DNA of 64,000 nucleotides, from contig NZ_CP045503.2 of NCBI RefSeq assembly GCF_007004545.3, positions 1,520,501 through 1,584,500 of the forward strand, given 5' to 3'. The notes beneath the pieces are model-generated. The model searched no databases, was not told the origin of the DNA, and worked only from the letters and a program-made list of their open reading frames with translations. This document shows, in pieces, positions 1 through 8,148 of this stretch. A program made the translations under genes and the position numbers. The stretch is from Shewanella eurypsychrophilus (lineage in GTDB: Bacteria; Pseudomonadota; Gammaproteobacteria; Enterobacterales; Shewanellaceae). Position 1 is the first letter of the stretch; every line of letters begins with the position of its first letter.

Positions 1-322
1 TAGGAATCTAGAAACTAGGAAACTAGGAATCTAGGAATCTAGGAATCTAGGAATCTAGGAAACTAGGAATCTAGGAACTTGGAGTCTAGGAACTTGGAAC
101 TTGGAACTTGGAATCTAGGAACCTAGGAATCTAGGAATCTAGGAATCTAGGAAGCTAGGAAGCTAGGAACTAGGAAGCTAGGAAGCTAGGAACTTGGAGT
201 CTAGGAACTTGGAACTTGGAGTCTAGGAACTTGGAGTCTAGGAACTTGGAACTTGGAATCTAGGAACCTAGGAACCTAGGAACCTAGGAAACTAGGAATC
301 TAGGAACTAGGAACTAGGAACT
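1..322. repeat. CTAG-rich short-word repeat array, left part
   Basis: Degenerate tandem array made of 7-8 bp words such as CTAGGAAT, CTAGGAAC and TTGGAACT. It begins at or before the window edge. It continues at 1574-1628 on the other side of the IS3 element, where the unit becomes CTAGAAC. Nearly every word contains CTAG or the close variant CTTG. No open frame of note crosses it, and unit length and sequence vary, so it is not a CRISPR. It lies beyond the 3' end of the yicG-like gene. Confidence 0.85.
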
Positions 323-353
323 TGATATGACCCCAGTAAAGTGGACACAGGGT

Positions 354-1250
354 TTAAATTCTTGATTCAAATACTATGGGACTCACTCCATTTAGAGTCC
401 CATGTCTTCTCACCATATTATAATAATCATCGATATAAAATCGACACTGTGTTGTCATTTCTTTTCTGCTTAGCTCTTCTAAGTTAGAGAACCATTCTTT
501 CTTTAACTGAGCAAAAAAGCTTTCTGAGCAAGCATTATCCCAGCAATTCCCCTTTCTCGACATACTCACTGTGACCTTACGCTTCGTTAGCCACTTAAGT
601 ACTTCAAAGCTTCTGTATTGAGCCCCCTGGTCAGAGTGAAACATCAGCTCACTCCCATTTGGCCTTCGTTCTACCCAAGCTTGTTTGAGTGACTTCATCA
701 CCAGTTCGCTCGAATTTATGTAGCTCGTTGCCCAGCCCACCACTTTACGTGAGTACAAATCGATGATGACACATAGATACTGCCAGCCCTCTTTGCACCT
801 AATTTGTGTAATATCTGATACCCAAACAGTATTAGGTTTAGCTACTTCAAACTCTCTGTTTAAGTAATTCGGCGCTCTTGTTTCAATCAACCTAGGCTTC
901 ACTACACCGAACTTCCTTTTACATGCTTTAGACCTGTAATCAAACACCTGTAACAAGCTTTGTACTCGCTTTTTATTACAATCGAAACCATTAGCTACAG
1001 CATCCAGCCATAACTTCCTATAACCCGCTATGCTCCTGTGCTCAGCTATCTTTTCTTTGAGAAAGTCAGACAGTACTTCGTTATCTTTATCGCGTTGAGA
1101 AGGCTTACGAACAAGCCAGCTGTAATAGCCTGAGCGAGATACACCAAAAATATCACAGAGCAATTTTATCGTTCTTCGAGTTGAGCAATAACCTTGGATA
1201 AACTGAAACTTTATCCCTGGTGTTTGTCGAAGAACTCCTTCGCCTTTTTT
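354..1250 (-). CDS. IS3-family transposase OrfB (made as OrfAB by -1 frameshift)
   Basis: This is the catalytic DDE integrase-like domain. Visible catalytic context is D in VWVSDITQIRC, D in FHSDQGAQY and E in NACSESFFAQLKKEW; the spacing between the last two fits the IS3 DD(35)E pattern. The first in-frame TTG/ATG-type codon is near 1163, but the frame stays open upstream to the slippery site at 1244-1250. The normal product is therefore the OrfA-OrfB fusion. No internal stop or frameshift damage is seen. Confidence 0.92.
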   Translation of the reverse strand, partial: KKGEGVLRQTPGIKFQFIQGYCSTRRTIKLLCDIFGVSRSGYYSWLVRKPSQRDKDNEVLSDFLKEKIAEHRSIAGYRKLWLDAVANGFDCNKKRVQSLLQVFDYRSKACKRKFGVVKPRLIETRAPNYLNREFEVAKPNTVWVSDITQIRCKEGWQYLCVIIDLYSRKVVGWATSYINSSELVMKSLKQAWVERRPNGSELMFHSDQGAQYRSFEVLKWLTKRKVTVSMSRKGNCWDNACSESFFAQLKKEWFSNLEELSRKEMTTQCRFYIDDYYNMVRRHGTLNGVSPIVFESRI

Positions 1251-1525
1251 AAGATATCGTTCTCCAACTCTGCACGCTCTAATCGTTTTTTTAGCCCACG
1301 GTTTTCACGTTCAAGTTCAGCTAGCCCCTTATTAGGACCGACATTTTTAATAGGTTTAGAAGTGTGTTTCTTCGACGTCAATTGAGCTCTCCATTTACTG
1401 AGCAAAGCGGGATGGATACCTAATTTACCAGCTAAAGCCTTTACTGTATCGGGAGAGTTTAAGGATTGTTGAACAGCAGCCAATTTGAAGGCTGCTGTGT
1501 GGGTCTTACGAGTTAATATTTTCAT
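1211..1525 (-). CDS. IS3-family transposase OrfA
   Basis: This is a 104-residue helix-turn-helix protein that binds the element ends. The N-terminal half (about residues 8-50, containing GIHPALLSKWR) is the HTH, and the C-terminal half (about 70-100) is a leucine-zipper-like coiled coil ending in LKKAKEFF. Near its 3' end, at 1244-1250 on the minus strand, lies A AAA AAG, the slippery heptamer used by IS3 elements for -1 frameshifting. A shift there enters the orfB frame with no intervening stop, giving the OrfAB transposase. Confidence 0.92.
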   Translation of the reverse strand: MKILTRKTHTAAFKLAAVQQSLNSPDTVKALAGKLGIHPALLSKWRAQLTSKKHTSKPIKNVGPNKGLAELERENRGLKKRLERAELENDILKKAKEFFDKHQG

Positions 1526-1573
1526 GGCACCTTATCGCTTATATAAGGTGTCCACTTTTAGGGGGTCATATCA

Positions 1574-1628
1574 ACTTGGAAACTAGGAACTAGGAACTAG
1601 AACCTAGAACCTAGAACCTAGAACCTTA
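1574..1628. repeat. CTAG-rich short-word repeat array, right part
   Basis: Continuation of the array at 1-322 beyond the IS element, with units such as AACTAGG and then CTAGAAC repeated about four times. It ends only a few bases before the stop codon of the yicG-like gene at 1633, so the array lies directly in that gene's 3' flank. Confidence 0.8.
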
Positions 1629-1632
1629 GGCA

Positions 1633-2265
1633 TTAATGTACTTCACCATATTGGTAATCAAATTTAGGCATGCCCCAATGGAACTTGATGGCCAGCATTC
1701 TTAAGCCGAAGCCGAACGGCAGGCAGATGGCCAAGTTAACCCACTCACTAATTCCATATGACTTAAGCGTAACGTAAAGTGCTGCGGTCAGCAGAGCAAC
1801 CAATGCATAGAGCTCTTTCTTAAAAATGAGCGGCACTTGATTACATAAAATATCACGGATCACACCACCGAATACTCCGGTAATAACCCCCATAACAACG
1901 GCGACCACAGGGCTAAAGCCTAGTAATAAGGTTTTTTGAGCGCCAATAATGGAAAATACCGCTAAGCCTAACGCATCAATGGCTAAGAATAACTTTGATA
2001 AATAACGCATCACAGGCGCAATAACCACAGTCAGCAAAGAGGCAAATGCTATGGCGATCAGATAATGAACGTTCTCAACCCAAATTAAAGGGTAGTTACC
2101 GAGTAACATGTCACGTAATGTGCCGCCGCCAATAGCTGTTGCGCAGCCAATGATCACCACACCAAAGAGATCCATCTGTTTCTTTCCCGCAGAAAGTGCG
2201 CCTGTCATCGCTTCGGCAATGATACCGATAAGCCAGAGAAAACTGATAAATTGAACTTCCTGCAT
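1633..2265 (-). CDS. YicG/UPF0126 family TRIC-type membrane protein
   Basis: This is an integral inner-membrane protein of about 210 residues with two tandem UPF0126 (TRIC-like channel) repeats and about seven hydrophobic segments. It carries the family-typical GIIAEAMTGALSAGKK near the N-terminus, ATAIGGGTLRDMLLG in repeat 1 and GVITGVFGGVIRDILC in repeat 2. It is closely similar to E. coli YicG. The family has been linked to cation conduction and, in some annotations, glycine transport; the substrate here is unknown. I prefer the ATG at 2265, which matches YicG, over a GTG three codons upstream. It appears monocistronic. Confidence 0.88.
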   Translation of the reverse strand: MQEVQFISFLWLIGIIAEAMTGALSAGKKQMDLFGVVIIGCATAIGGGTLRDMLLGNYPLIWVENVHYLIAIAFASLLTVVIAPVMRYLSKLFLAIDALGLAVFSIIGAQKTLLLGFSPVVAVVMGVITGVFGGVIRDILCNQVPLIFKKELYALVALLTAALYVTLKSYGISEWVNLAICLPFGFGLRMLAIKFHWGMPKFDYQYGEVH

Positions 2266-2662
2266 AATGCACACGCCGACAAATAAAAGGATCTGGATTT
2301 TGCCTGATTATTGCGAAAAGACACAGTGATTAAAATTATATTTTAGCATTAGATTTATTAATGAGTTGAAATTGGCGATTGCTTTGTAGGCTTGTTGGTG
2401 TTGAAGGTTGGTTTTATATATTCTAATCATATTTGTGTCATCTTGTTGGTTTTGTCGCTCTTGGTGTTGTTATTAGCTGATTGCTGCTTATTCTGATTGT
2501 TAACTTTAGGTTGATTGTACTTTATATCTAGTTTAAATAATCCTGTTTAAAAACAATATGAAAAGGTAAGGACTGGTACTCATCATCTTCTGAGAGTAAG
2601 ATTCATGGTTAACAGTCGCAATTCAATTACAACCATAACCACAATCATAAACAGGGCCTAAG
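2266..2662. other. Intergenic region between divergent genes
   Basis: About 400 bp of AT-rich sequence between the yicG-like gene (minus) and ltaE (plus). It presumably holds both promoters. I see no convincing complete sigma-70 hexamer pair, hairpin with a U-tract, or small ORF with a good ribosome binding site. Confidence 0.5.
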
Positions 2663-3673
2663 ATGATCGATTTTCGTAGTGATACCGTAACCAAGCCGAC
2701 CGCGGGCATGCGCAAGGCTATTGCTAGCGCTGAAGTGGGAGATGATGTTTATGGTGATGATCCTACTGTTAACCGCTTAGAAGCGATGGCGGCTGAGATG
2801 TATGGCTTCGATTGTGCCTTATTCACCTCATCCGGTACTCAAGCTAACTTATTAGCCTTGATGGCTCATTGTGAACGAGGTGATGAGTATATTTGTGGCC
2901 AACAGGCGCACAATTATAAATTTGAAGGCGGTGGCGCCGCCGTCCTTGGTAGCATTCAGCCCCAGCCTCTCACTAATCAGGCTGATGGCAGTATCTTGCT
3001 CGCTGACATTCAAGCTGCTATTAAGCCGGACGATGTGCACTTTGCTCACACTAAGCTGCTAAGTCTAGAGAATACTATCGGTGGTAAAGTCTTACCTCTG
3101 GCCTATTTGGCACAAGCGCAAACTTTGGCATTTGATAACAAGCTAAAAATTCATCTTGATGGTGCTCGTGTGGCTAATGCTGCAGTGGCACAAAATATTG
3201 CCATTAGCGAAATAACTCAATATTTCGACTCTGTTTCTATCTGTCTTTCTAAAGGCTTATGCGCACCTGTGGGTTCACTGCTTTTAGGTGATGAACGCTT
3301 AATCCATAAAGCCAGGCGCTGGCGTAAAATGCTTGGTGGTGGAATGCGTCAAGCCGGGATTTTAGCGGCTGCAGCTGAATTAGCCATCACTGAGCAGGTT
3401 GACCGTCTGGCTATCGATCATGATAATGCCAGTTATCTTGCTGAGCAATTATCAACACTTGATGAGTTTAATGTCGATCTCGCATTAGTGCAGACTAATA
3501 TGGTGTTTGCCGATGTGAAGCAAGATGTAGACATCAAGCATGTCGCGAATGAGCTTAAGACTCAGGGGATATTAATTAGCTCTGGCTCCACATTGAGGCT
3601 AGTGACTCATGCCGATATTAGCCGTGCCGATATCGATACCTTTATCGTTAAACTAAAAGACTTGTTGGCTTGA
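2663..3673 (+). CDS. ltaE: Low-specificity L-threonine aldolase
   Basis: This is a cytoplasmic PLP enzyme that cleaves L-threonine and L-allo-threonine to glycine and acetaldehyde. The 336 residues match the beta-eliminating lyase/threonine aldolase fold length. The protein opens with MIDFRSDTVTKPTAGMR, the family signature, followed by GDDVYGDDPTVNRLE. The PLP-stacking and aspartate region is IHLDGARVANAA, and the Schiff-base lysine lies in SICLSKGLCAPVGS (about residue 197). The ATG start has a purine-rich GGGCCTAAG upstream. It is convergent with the gene at 3731. Confidence 0.95.
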   Translation: MIDFRSDTVTKPTAGMRKAIASAEVGDDVYGDDPTVNRLEAMAAEMYGFDCALFTSSGTQANLLALMAHCERGDEYICGQQAHNYKFEGGGAAVLGSIQPQPLTNQADGSILLADIQAAIKPDDVHFAHTKLLSLENTIGGKVLPLAYLAQAQTLAFDNKLKIHLDGARVANAAVAQNIAISEITQYFDSVSICLSKGLCAPVGSLLLGDERLIHKARRWRKMLGGGMRQAGILAAAAELAITEQVDRLAIDHDNASYLAEQLSTLDEFNVDLALVQTNMVFADVKQDVDIKHVANELKTQGILISSGSTLRLVTHADISRADIDTFIVKLKDLLA

Positions 3674-3730
3674 TAGTGGCTATTTAGCTAGCAGTGTAAA
3701 AACAATAGCTATTTGACTGTCAGGGTATCG

Positions 3731-4537
3731 TTAATGAGAGTGGCCGCCATGTCCACTTCCCGATATTTGTTGGCCGTCACTGGTATAAAACCCAGAGCTG
3801 CCGTGCTGAATAAAGCCTTGAGTGATCATCTTAGCGATAAATGGGTCTGACTCACTGTCACCCACATCGGCAAAATCGATATCTTTATAACCAGAGGTCA
3901 ACGTCTTAAACTCGGCTTGGGTGACAGGGTTAACTTCAATGAGTTGATACCTCAGTGTCTGCTCCCCTTCACCAATGATTAGCTGATAAGGTAAATTTAG
4001 CGACGCTACCCACTGTAAATTGATCCGCTGACCACTTTGCTCTCCATTGAAGCTGTTGACTGTCATGCATCCATGTTGGATGTTATCAGTTTGTTTGAGT
4101 TGAGATTGCACTTTGGGCGAGACAAGGTGAAATACCTGCTCTAAATCATAATTGATATTGAGCGACAGGAGATCGCTGCGGCGATAACTTACCGAGCGCT
4201 TATCCATTGGGAAATATCGAATGTATTCGCCATTTTTGTTCCAGGCTTCGAAGCTTTGAGGGGAAGCCTGATAGACCATGTTATCTTGATAACGGGTCAA
4301 CTCTAGCTTCTGCTTAGCTTGTTGTGAGCCATTGGTTTGAGATATCTCATAAACGGCATTGAGTTGCTCTGGCTGTACGCCGCTGCAGGATGATTCTAGT
4401 CTTGTCTGCTGCTTAATATCTAATGATTTTTGAGCTTGTTCAGAATGAACGGGTGCAGATTGAGCTGAGGATGAATGAGCCGAGACGGTTTGGACAAAAC
4501 CAATGACTAGGGCGGCGCTAAGCAAAGAATACTTCAT
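3731..4537 (-). CDS. Secreted hypothetical protein with His-rich tail
   Basis: The 268-residue protein has an N-terminal signal peptide (MKYSLLSAALVIGFVQTVSA) and should be periplasmic. No domain is recognised. It contains a conserved-looking LESSCSGVQPEQLNAVYEI stretch after the signal region. The C-terminus is rich in Gly and His (GSGHGGHSH), which could bind a divalent metal. It lies 79 bp downstream of, and co-directional with, two alkaline phosphatase genes. A role with those zinc/magnesium enzymes is possible but is inference from position only. Confidence 0.7.
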   Translation of the reverse strand: MKYSLLSAALVIGFVQTVSAHSSSAQSAPVHSEQAQKSLDIKQQTRLESSCSGVQPEQLNAVYEISQTNGSQQAKQKLELTRYQDNMVYQASPQSFEAWNKNGEYIRYFPMDKRSVSYRRSDLLSLNINYDLEQVFHLVSPKVQSQLKQTDNIQHGCMTVNSFNGEQSGQRINLQWVASLNLPYQLIIGEGEQTLRYQLIEVNPVTQAEFKTLTSGYKDIDFADVGDSESDPFIAKMITQGFIQHGSSGFYTSDGQQISGSGHGGHSH

Positions 4538-4616
4538 AAAAACTCCAGTGCTGGTATTAGATGAAAAAGACCGTCTAGTAGAGGCTAGCTAGGCTAGACG
4601 GCCTGATAAACTGCGC

Positions 4617-6248
4617 TTATTGAGCCGCTTCAGCTTTGACTAAAAGGTTAGCTGCATGGTTTATTACATGGAAAATATGGTTTTGCTCTACGGTGCCTTG
4701 CACTAAGTGAGCGCCTGGTCCACTTGCAAAAATCCCAACATCTTCACCCGCATGGGTCTCAGACTCTAATGGTACTAACGCTTCTTGATGAAAACCTGCA
4801 CTTTGTGTATCGACATAGTTTAAATCGAAACGCCCTGCTGCGATTGGGTAGCCATAACGCTCGTCGCCACCCGTTTCTAAGGCTCCGTAACCACGACCAT
4901 TGGTGTATCCAACAGTGGTATATGGCATGCCGTTGGCATCGGTAGAGTTAGTCACTGCTGATAATCCGCTCGAGTCATTCCCCTTGACTAGGCCTAAGAT
5001 AGGGTTGCCTCGTGTCGGGTAACCGGCAATGGTGAACACATGGCTGTGATCTGCGGTAACGACAAGAAGAGTATCCTTGCTGGAGGTTTTTTCCATGGCG
5101 ACGCGTACGGCTTCAGACATGGCTATGGTGTCATGTAGCGCTCTCGCCGCATTACCTGCATGGTGGGCATGGTCGATTCGGCCAGCCTCAATAATAAGCA
5201 CGAAACCCTTGTCATTCTTCTTAAGAATGTCGATAGACTTTGCTGTCATCTCAGCAAGGGATGGCTCGCCAGTCACACCGTCAGTGGTACGGTCGTAGTC
5301 ATATTCCATATGAGATGAATTAAACAGGCCTAGGGCATGATCGGTTGTGGCAGGGTCTAAGGCCAAGAAGCTATCTCTGTCGGCAACATAGGCTGAGTTG
5401 CTATATTTAGCGGTCCACTCCGAAGTTAGGTCTCGTCCATCTAAGCGTTTGCCATTCTTGCCTTCTGGATCTGTCATGGTGTTAGGGATAAAGGCGCGAC
5501 GTCCGCCGCCCATCACCACATTGATACCAACGCCATAGCTGTAGTCCAGCAACTGCGCGGCGATATCTTTACAACCATTTGTTACCGCTTCAGCGGTCAA
5601 ATCTGCATCACTTTCCCAGTTTCGTTCTGGTGCATGTGCGTAGGTTGCTGCAGGTGTTGCGTGGGTAATGCGTGCGGTCGAAATAACCCCCGTAGACATA
5701 CCTGCAATTGATGCGAGTTCAATGGAGGTCATTAAATCCTGACCTTGAGTCGAAGCGCAATCACCACGAGTCACGCCTTCAGCTAGAGAAAGTACACCAA
5801 CATCGGTTTTCACACCTGTGACCATAGCGGTCATGGTGCCTGCTGAATCGGGTGTTTGGCCATCGACGTTATAGGTTTTCGCTAACCCAAGGTGCGGTAG
5901 GGTCTCGAAAGAAAGCGAGTTCTCCTCACCGGTTTTGCCTTTAAGCTGACCGTCTAAGATACGGGCTGCGGTTACTGTTGATACGCCCATGCCATCACCG
6001 ATGAACAGAATGATATTCTTGGCAGCACCTGCATCGTTGTTCACAGAAATATCTGCAGCTTCAGTCACTCGACGCTGTCCGTCGATAAACCATTCATTTA
6101 CCGCAGTCCAATCTTGGCCATCGCTACCATTATTGCCGTCGTTGCCATTGTTACCGTCATTGCCATTAGTGCCATTGTCACCATCGCTACCACAGGCGCT
6201 CAGACCTAAAATTGCTGCCATCGACAGTACTAGTAATTTCTTATTCAT
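4617..6248 (-). CDS. Alkaline phosphatase, lipoprotein form
   Basis: A PhoA-superfamily phosphomonoesterase of 543 residues. The N-terminus has a lipobox, LSAC, with the lipidated Cys at about residue 19. A low-complexity Gly/Asn/Asp linker (GTNGNDGNNGNDGNNG) follows, then the catalytic domain. Visible active-site context is FIGDGMGVSTVTA (metal Asp), TPDSAGTMTAM (nucleophile Ser), RIDHAHHAGN, TADHSHVFT and ETHAGED (metal ligands). It should be anchored to a membrane facing the periplasm or outside. It sits 27 bp downstream of a close paralogue and is probably co-transcribed with it. Confidence 0.92.
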   Translation of the reverse strand: MNKKLLVLSMAAILGLSACGSDGDNGTNGNDGNNGNDGNNGSDGQDWTAVNEWFIDGQRRVTEAADISVNNDAGAAKNIILFIGDGMGVSTVTAARILDGQLKGKTGEENSLSFETLPHLGLAKTYNVDGQTPDSAGTMTAMVTGVKTDVGVLSLAEGVTRGDCASTQGQDLMTSIELASIAGMSTGVISTARITHATPAATYAHAPERNWESDADLTAEAVTNGCKDIAAQLLDYSYGVGINVVMGGGRRAFIPNTMTDPEGKNGKRLDGRDLTSEWTAKYSNSAYVADRDSFLALDPATTDHALGLFNSSHMEYDYDRTTDGVTGEPSLAEMTAKSIDILKKNDKGFVLIIEAGRIDHAHHAGNAARALHDTIAMSEAVRVAMEKTSSKDTLLVVTADHSHVFTIAGYPTRGNPILGLVKGNDSSGLSAVTNSTDANGMPYTTVGYTNGRGYGALETGGDERYGYPIAAGRFDLNYVDTQSAGFHQEALVPLESETHAGEDVGIFASGPGAHLVQGTVEQNHIFHVINHAANLLVKAEAAQ

Positions 6249-6275
6249 AATTTGCTCCAGATGAGTACTGTTAGA

Positions 6276-7766
6276 TTAGTATTTAGTGCCGCCAAGCGAT
6301 TGGGCTTGGTTAATAATATGGAAGATGACATTCTGCTCGATAACGCCTTGAGCTAAGTGAGAACCAGGACCGGTAGCATGAAGAGTGATATCTTCACCTG
6401 CATGGGTCTCACTGCTTAATGGCACTAAGGACTGCTGCATGAAGTTTTTCTGCTCGGTATCGATAGATGACAGGTCATCGCGTTGACCAATAACAGCGCC
6501 AGGACCATTGGTGTAGCCTAATGTCGTGTAAGGCTTGCCATCATCAGCAATTGCCAAGTCGCCACCGACGTTATGTACTAGGCCTAAGATTGGATTACCA
6601 CGCTCTGGATAGCCTGCGATGGTGAACACGTGGCTGTGATCGGCTGTGACCATGATTAGCGTCTCATCGGGATTGGTATTATCGAAAGCTGCTTTTACAG
6701 CGTTTGACAGCTCAACCGTGTCAACGAGCGCGCGGTGTGCGTTACCTGCATGGTGAGCATGATCGATACGACCCGCTTCGACGATCAGTAAGTAGCCTTG
6801 CTCATTCTTATTGAGGATCTCGATAGACTTGGTGGTCATATCGGTAAGTGAAGGCTCACCGGCGGTGTCATCTAATCGGTCTGCCTCATATTCCATATGT
6901 GATGAATTAAATAGGCCCAATAAATGATCTGTGGTGCTGGTATCGATAGCATCGAAGCCTTCCTTGTCCCATACATAGGCGGCGTTGCTAAAGTTCTCAG
7001 TCCAGACTTGGGTCAAGTCAACACCGTCACTGCGGCGTCCCGACTTGTTTTCGCCATCGGTAACTGTATCTGGTATGAAGTTACGACGACCACCACCAAG
7101 TGCGACGCTGAGTGCATTGTCTTCATCGCGCATGACTAGCTGATACGCAATGTCTTTACATTCATTGGTTATGGCTTCAGTAGGTAAATTGCTATCAGCT
7201 TCCCAGCCACGCTCAGGTGTTGCGGCGTAGGTCGCTGCGGGTGTGGCGTGAGTGATACGGGCTGTGCTGACGACACCGGTTGATAGCCCTTTGGCATTAG
7301 CTAAGTCGACCAGGGTGATTAACTCATTGCCTTTAGAAGATAAGCAGTTAGCGCGAAGGCTAGCATCTGAAACTGATAGCACCCCGGCTTTAGACTTAAC
7401 CCCGGTGGCCATGGCGGTCATGGTGCCAGCAGAATCTGGCGTTTGCTGGTTGGTGTTATAGGTTTTGACTAGGGCTGTATTAGGAAACTGCTCGAAACTG
7501 AGAAAATTCTCTTCGCCACCTTTATTGCCTTGGATCTGTTGACCTTGATAGATACGTGCCGCCGTGAGAGTCGAAACCCCCATGCCATCACCGACAAACA
7601 AAATGACATTTTTTGCTTGGGTCTTGTTCGTTTGTTGGGTTTTATCGCTGACGAGCTGAGCGCTATCTTTAAACCATTGACTGTCAGTTTGTGTGGCAGG
7701 TAAAACTGCAGCATTAGCCGCCATAGTCACTAAACTGCATGAAACGAGCGCAGCTACATTTTTCAT
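6276..7766 (-). CDS. Alkaline phosphatase, soluble secreted form
   Basis: A PhoA-superfamily paralogue of the downstream gene, about 496 residues from the chosen start. The start at 7766 gives a clean signal peptide (MKNVAALVSCSLVTMAANA). An ATG five codons upstream (7781) is preceded directly by AAGGGTG and is also possible; the longer frame to 7898 puts non-signal sequence in front and is unlikely. Active-site motifs match its neighbour: FVGDGMGVSTLTA, TPDSAGTMTAM, RIDHAHHAGN, TADHSHVFT and ETHAGED. Unlike the neighbour it has no lipobox or Gly/Asn linker. It is first gene of a three-gene minus-strand cluster. Confidence 0.92.
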   Translation of the reverse strand: MKNVAALVSCSLVTMAANAAVLPATQTDSQWFKDSAQLVSDKTQQTNKTQAKNVILFVGDGMGVSTLTAARIYQGQQIQGNKGGEENFLSFEQFPNTALVKTYNTNQQTPDSAGTMTAMATGVKSKAGVLSVSDASLRANCLSSKGNELITLVDLANAKGLSTGVVSTARITHATPAATYAATPERGWEADSNLPTEAITNECKDIAYQLVMRDEDNALSVALGGGRRNFIPDTVTDGENKSGRRSDGVDLTQVWTENFSNAAYVWDKEGFDAIDTSTTDHLLGLFNSSHMEYEADRLDDTAGEPSLTDMTTKSIEILNKNEQGYLLIVEAGRIDHAHHAGNAHRALVDTVELSNAVKAAFDNTNPDETLIMVTADHSHVFTIAGYPERGNPILGLVHNVGGDLAIADDGKPYTTLGYTNGPGAVIGQRDDLSSIDTEQKNFMQQSLVPLSSETHAGEDITLHATGPGSHLAQGVIEQNVIFHIINQAQSLGGTKY

Positions 7767-8003
7767 ATTAATCACTATCATCACCCTTGTTTTATTGAGG
7801 TCTGTTGGGATTGCTTTTAGACGCGGTGATTGTCGGTGATTTGTATGACGGAAATGGGTAAGAAATGTGTATGTTTTGTGACCTTGTAATAGGCTCACAA
7901 CTTTTACTTGTTTGTATTTTAATCAAACTAAATTCGGTTTATGCTTTTGTTAAAAGGAGTGTGCTAGGCTTGTATACCTATCAAATAGCGGCTCAGTTTT
8001 GGC

Positions 8004-8113
8004 AAACATAGCATCGTCAAATATAGCATCGTCAAATTTAGCATCGTCAAAATTAGTGTCGTCAAATATAGCATCGTCAAATTTAGCATCGTCAAAATTA
8101 GTGTCGTCAAATA
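8004..8113. repeat. 15-bp tandem repeat in a 45-bp higher-order unit
   Basis: About seven copies of a 15 bp unit, consensus AGCATCGTCAAATTT, upstream of the BCCT gene. Three successive variants (AAATATAGCATCG, AAATTTAGCATCG, AAATTAGTGTCG) form a 45 bp block that is itself repeated. No spacers are present, so this is not a CRISPR. It lies in the divergent intergenic region between the alkaline phosphatase cluster and the BCCT transporter. Confidence 0.85.
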
Positions 8114-8148
8114 AAGATAATTGTCTCTATGAATGATCCACGTGATTA

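Larger units (their letters stand above)
323..1573 (-). mobile_element. Complete IS3-family insertion sequence
   Basis: The element is 1251 bp with imperfect terminal inverted repeats. The left end is TGATATGACCCCAGTAAAG and the right end, read inward, is TGATATGACCCCCTAAAAG; both continue into TGGACAC. It starts with TG and ends with CA, as IS3 elements do. The flanking trinucleotide ACT at 320-322 and 1574-1576 is a plausible 3 bp target duplication. It carries orfA and orfB with a frameshift site and has split the CTAG-rich array. The intact ends and reading frames suggest recent, possibly active, insertion. Confidence 0.92.

Noticed and set aside
1..322. CRISPR-like array
   Set aside because: Units are 7-8 bp with no unique spacers and no cas genes.
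7841..7866. Pho box upstream of the alkaline phosphatases
   Set aside because: Only one half-site is a fair match; the second 7-mer at the required spacing is missing.
8004..8113. CRISPR-like array
   Set aside because: Contiguous 15-bp units without spacers.
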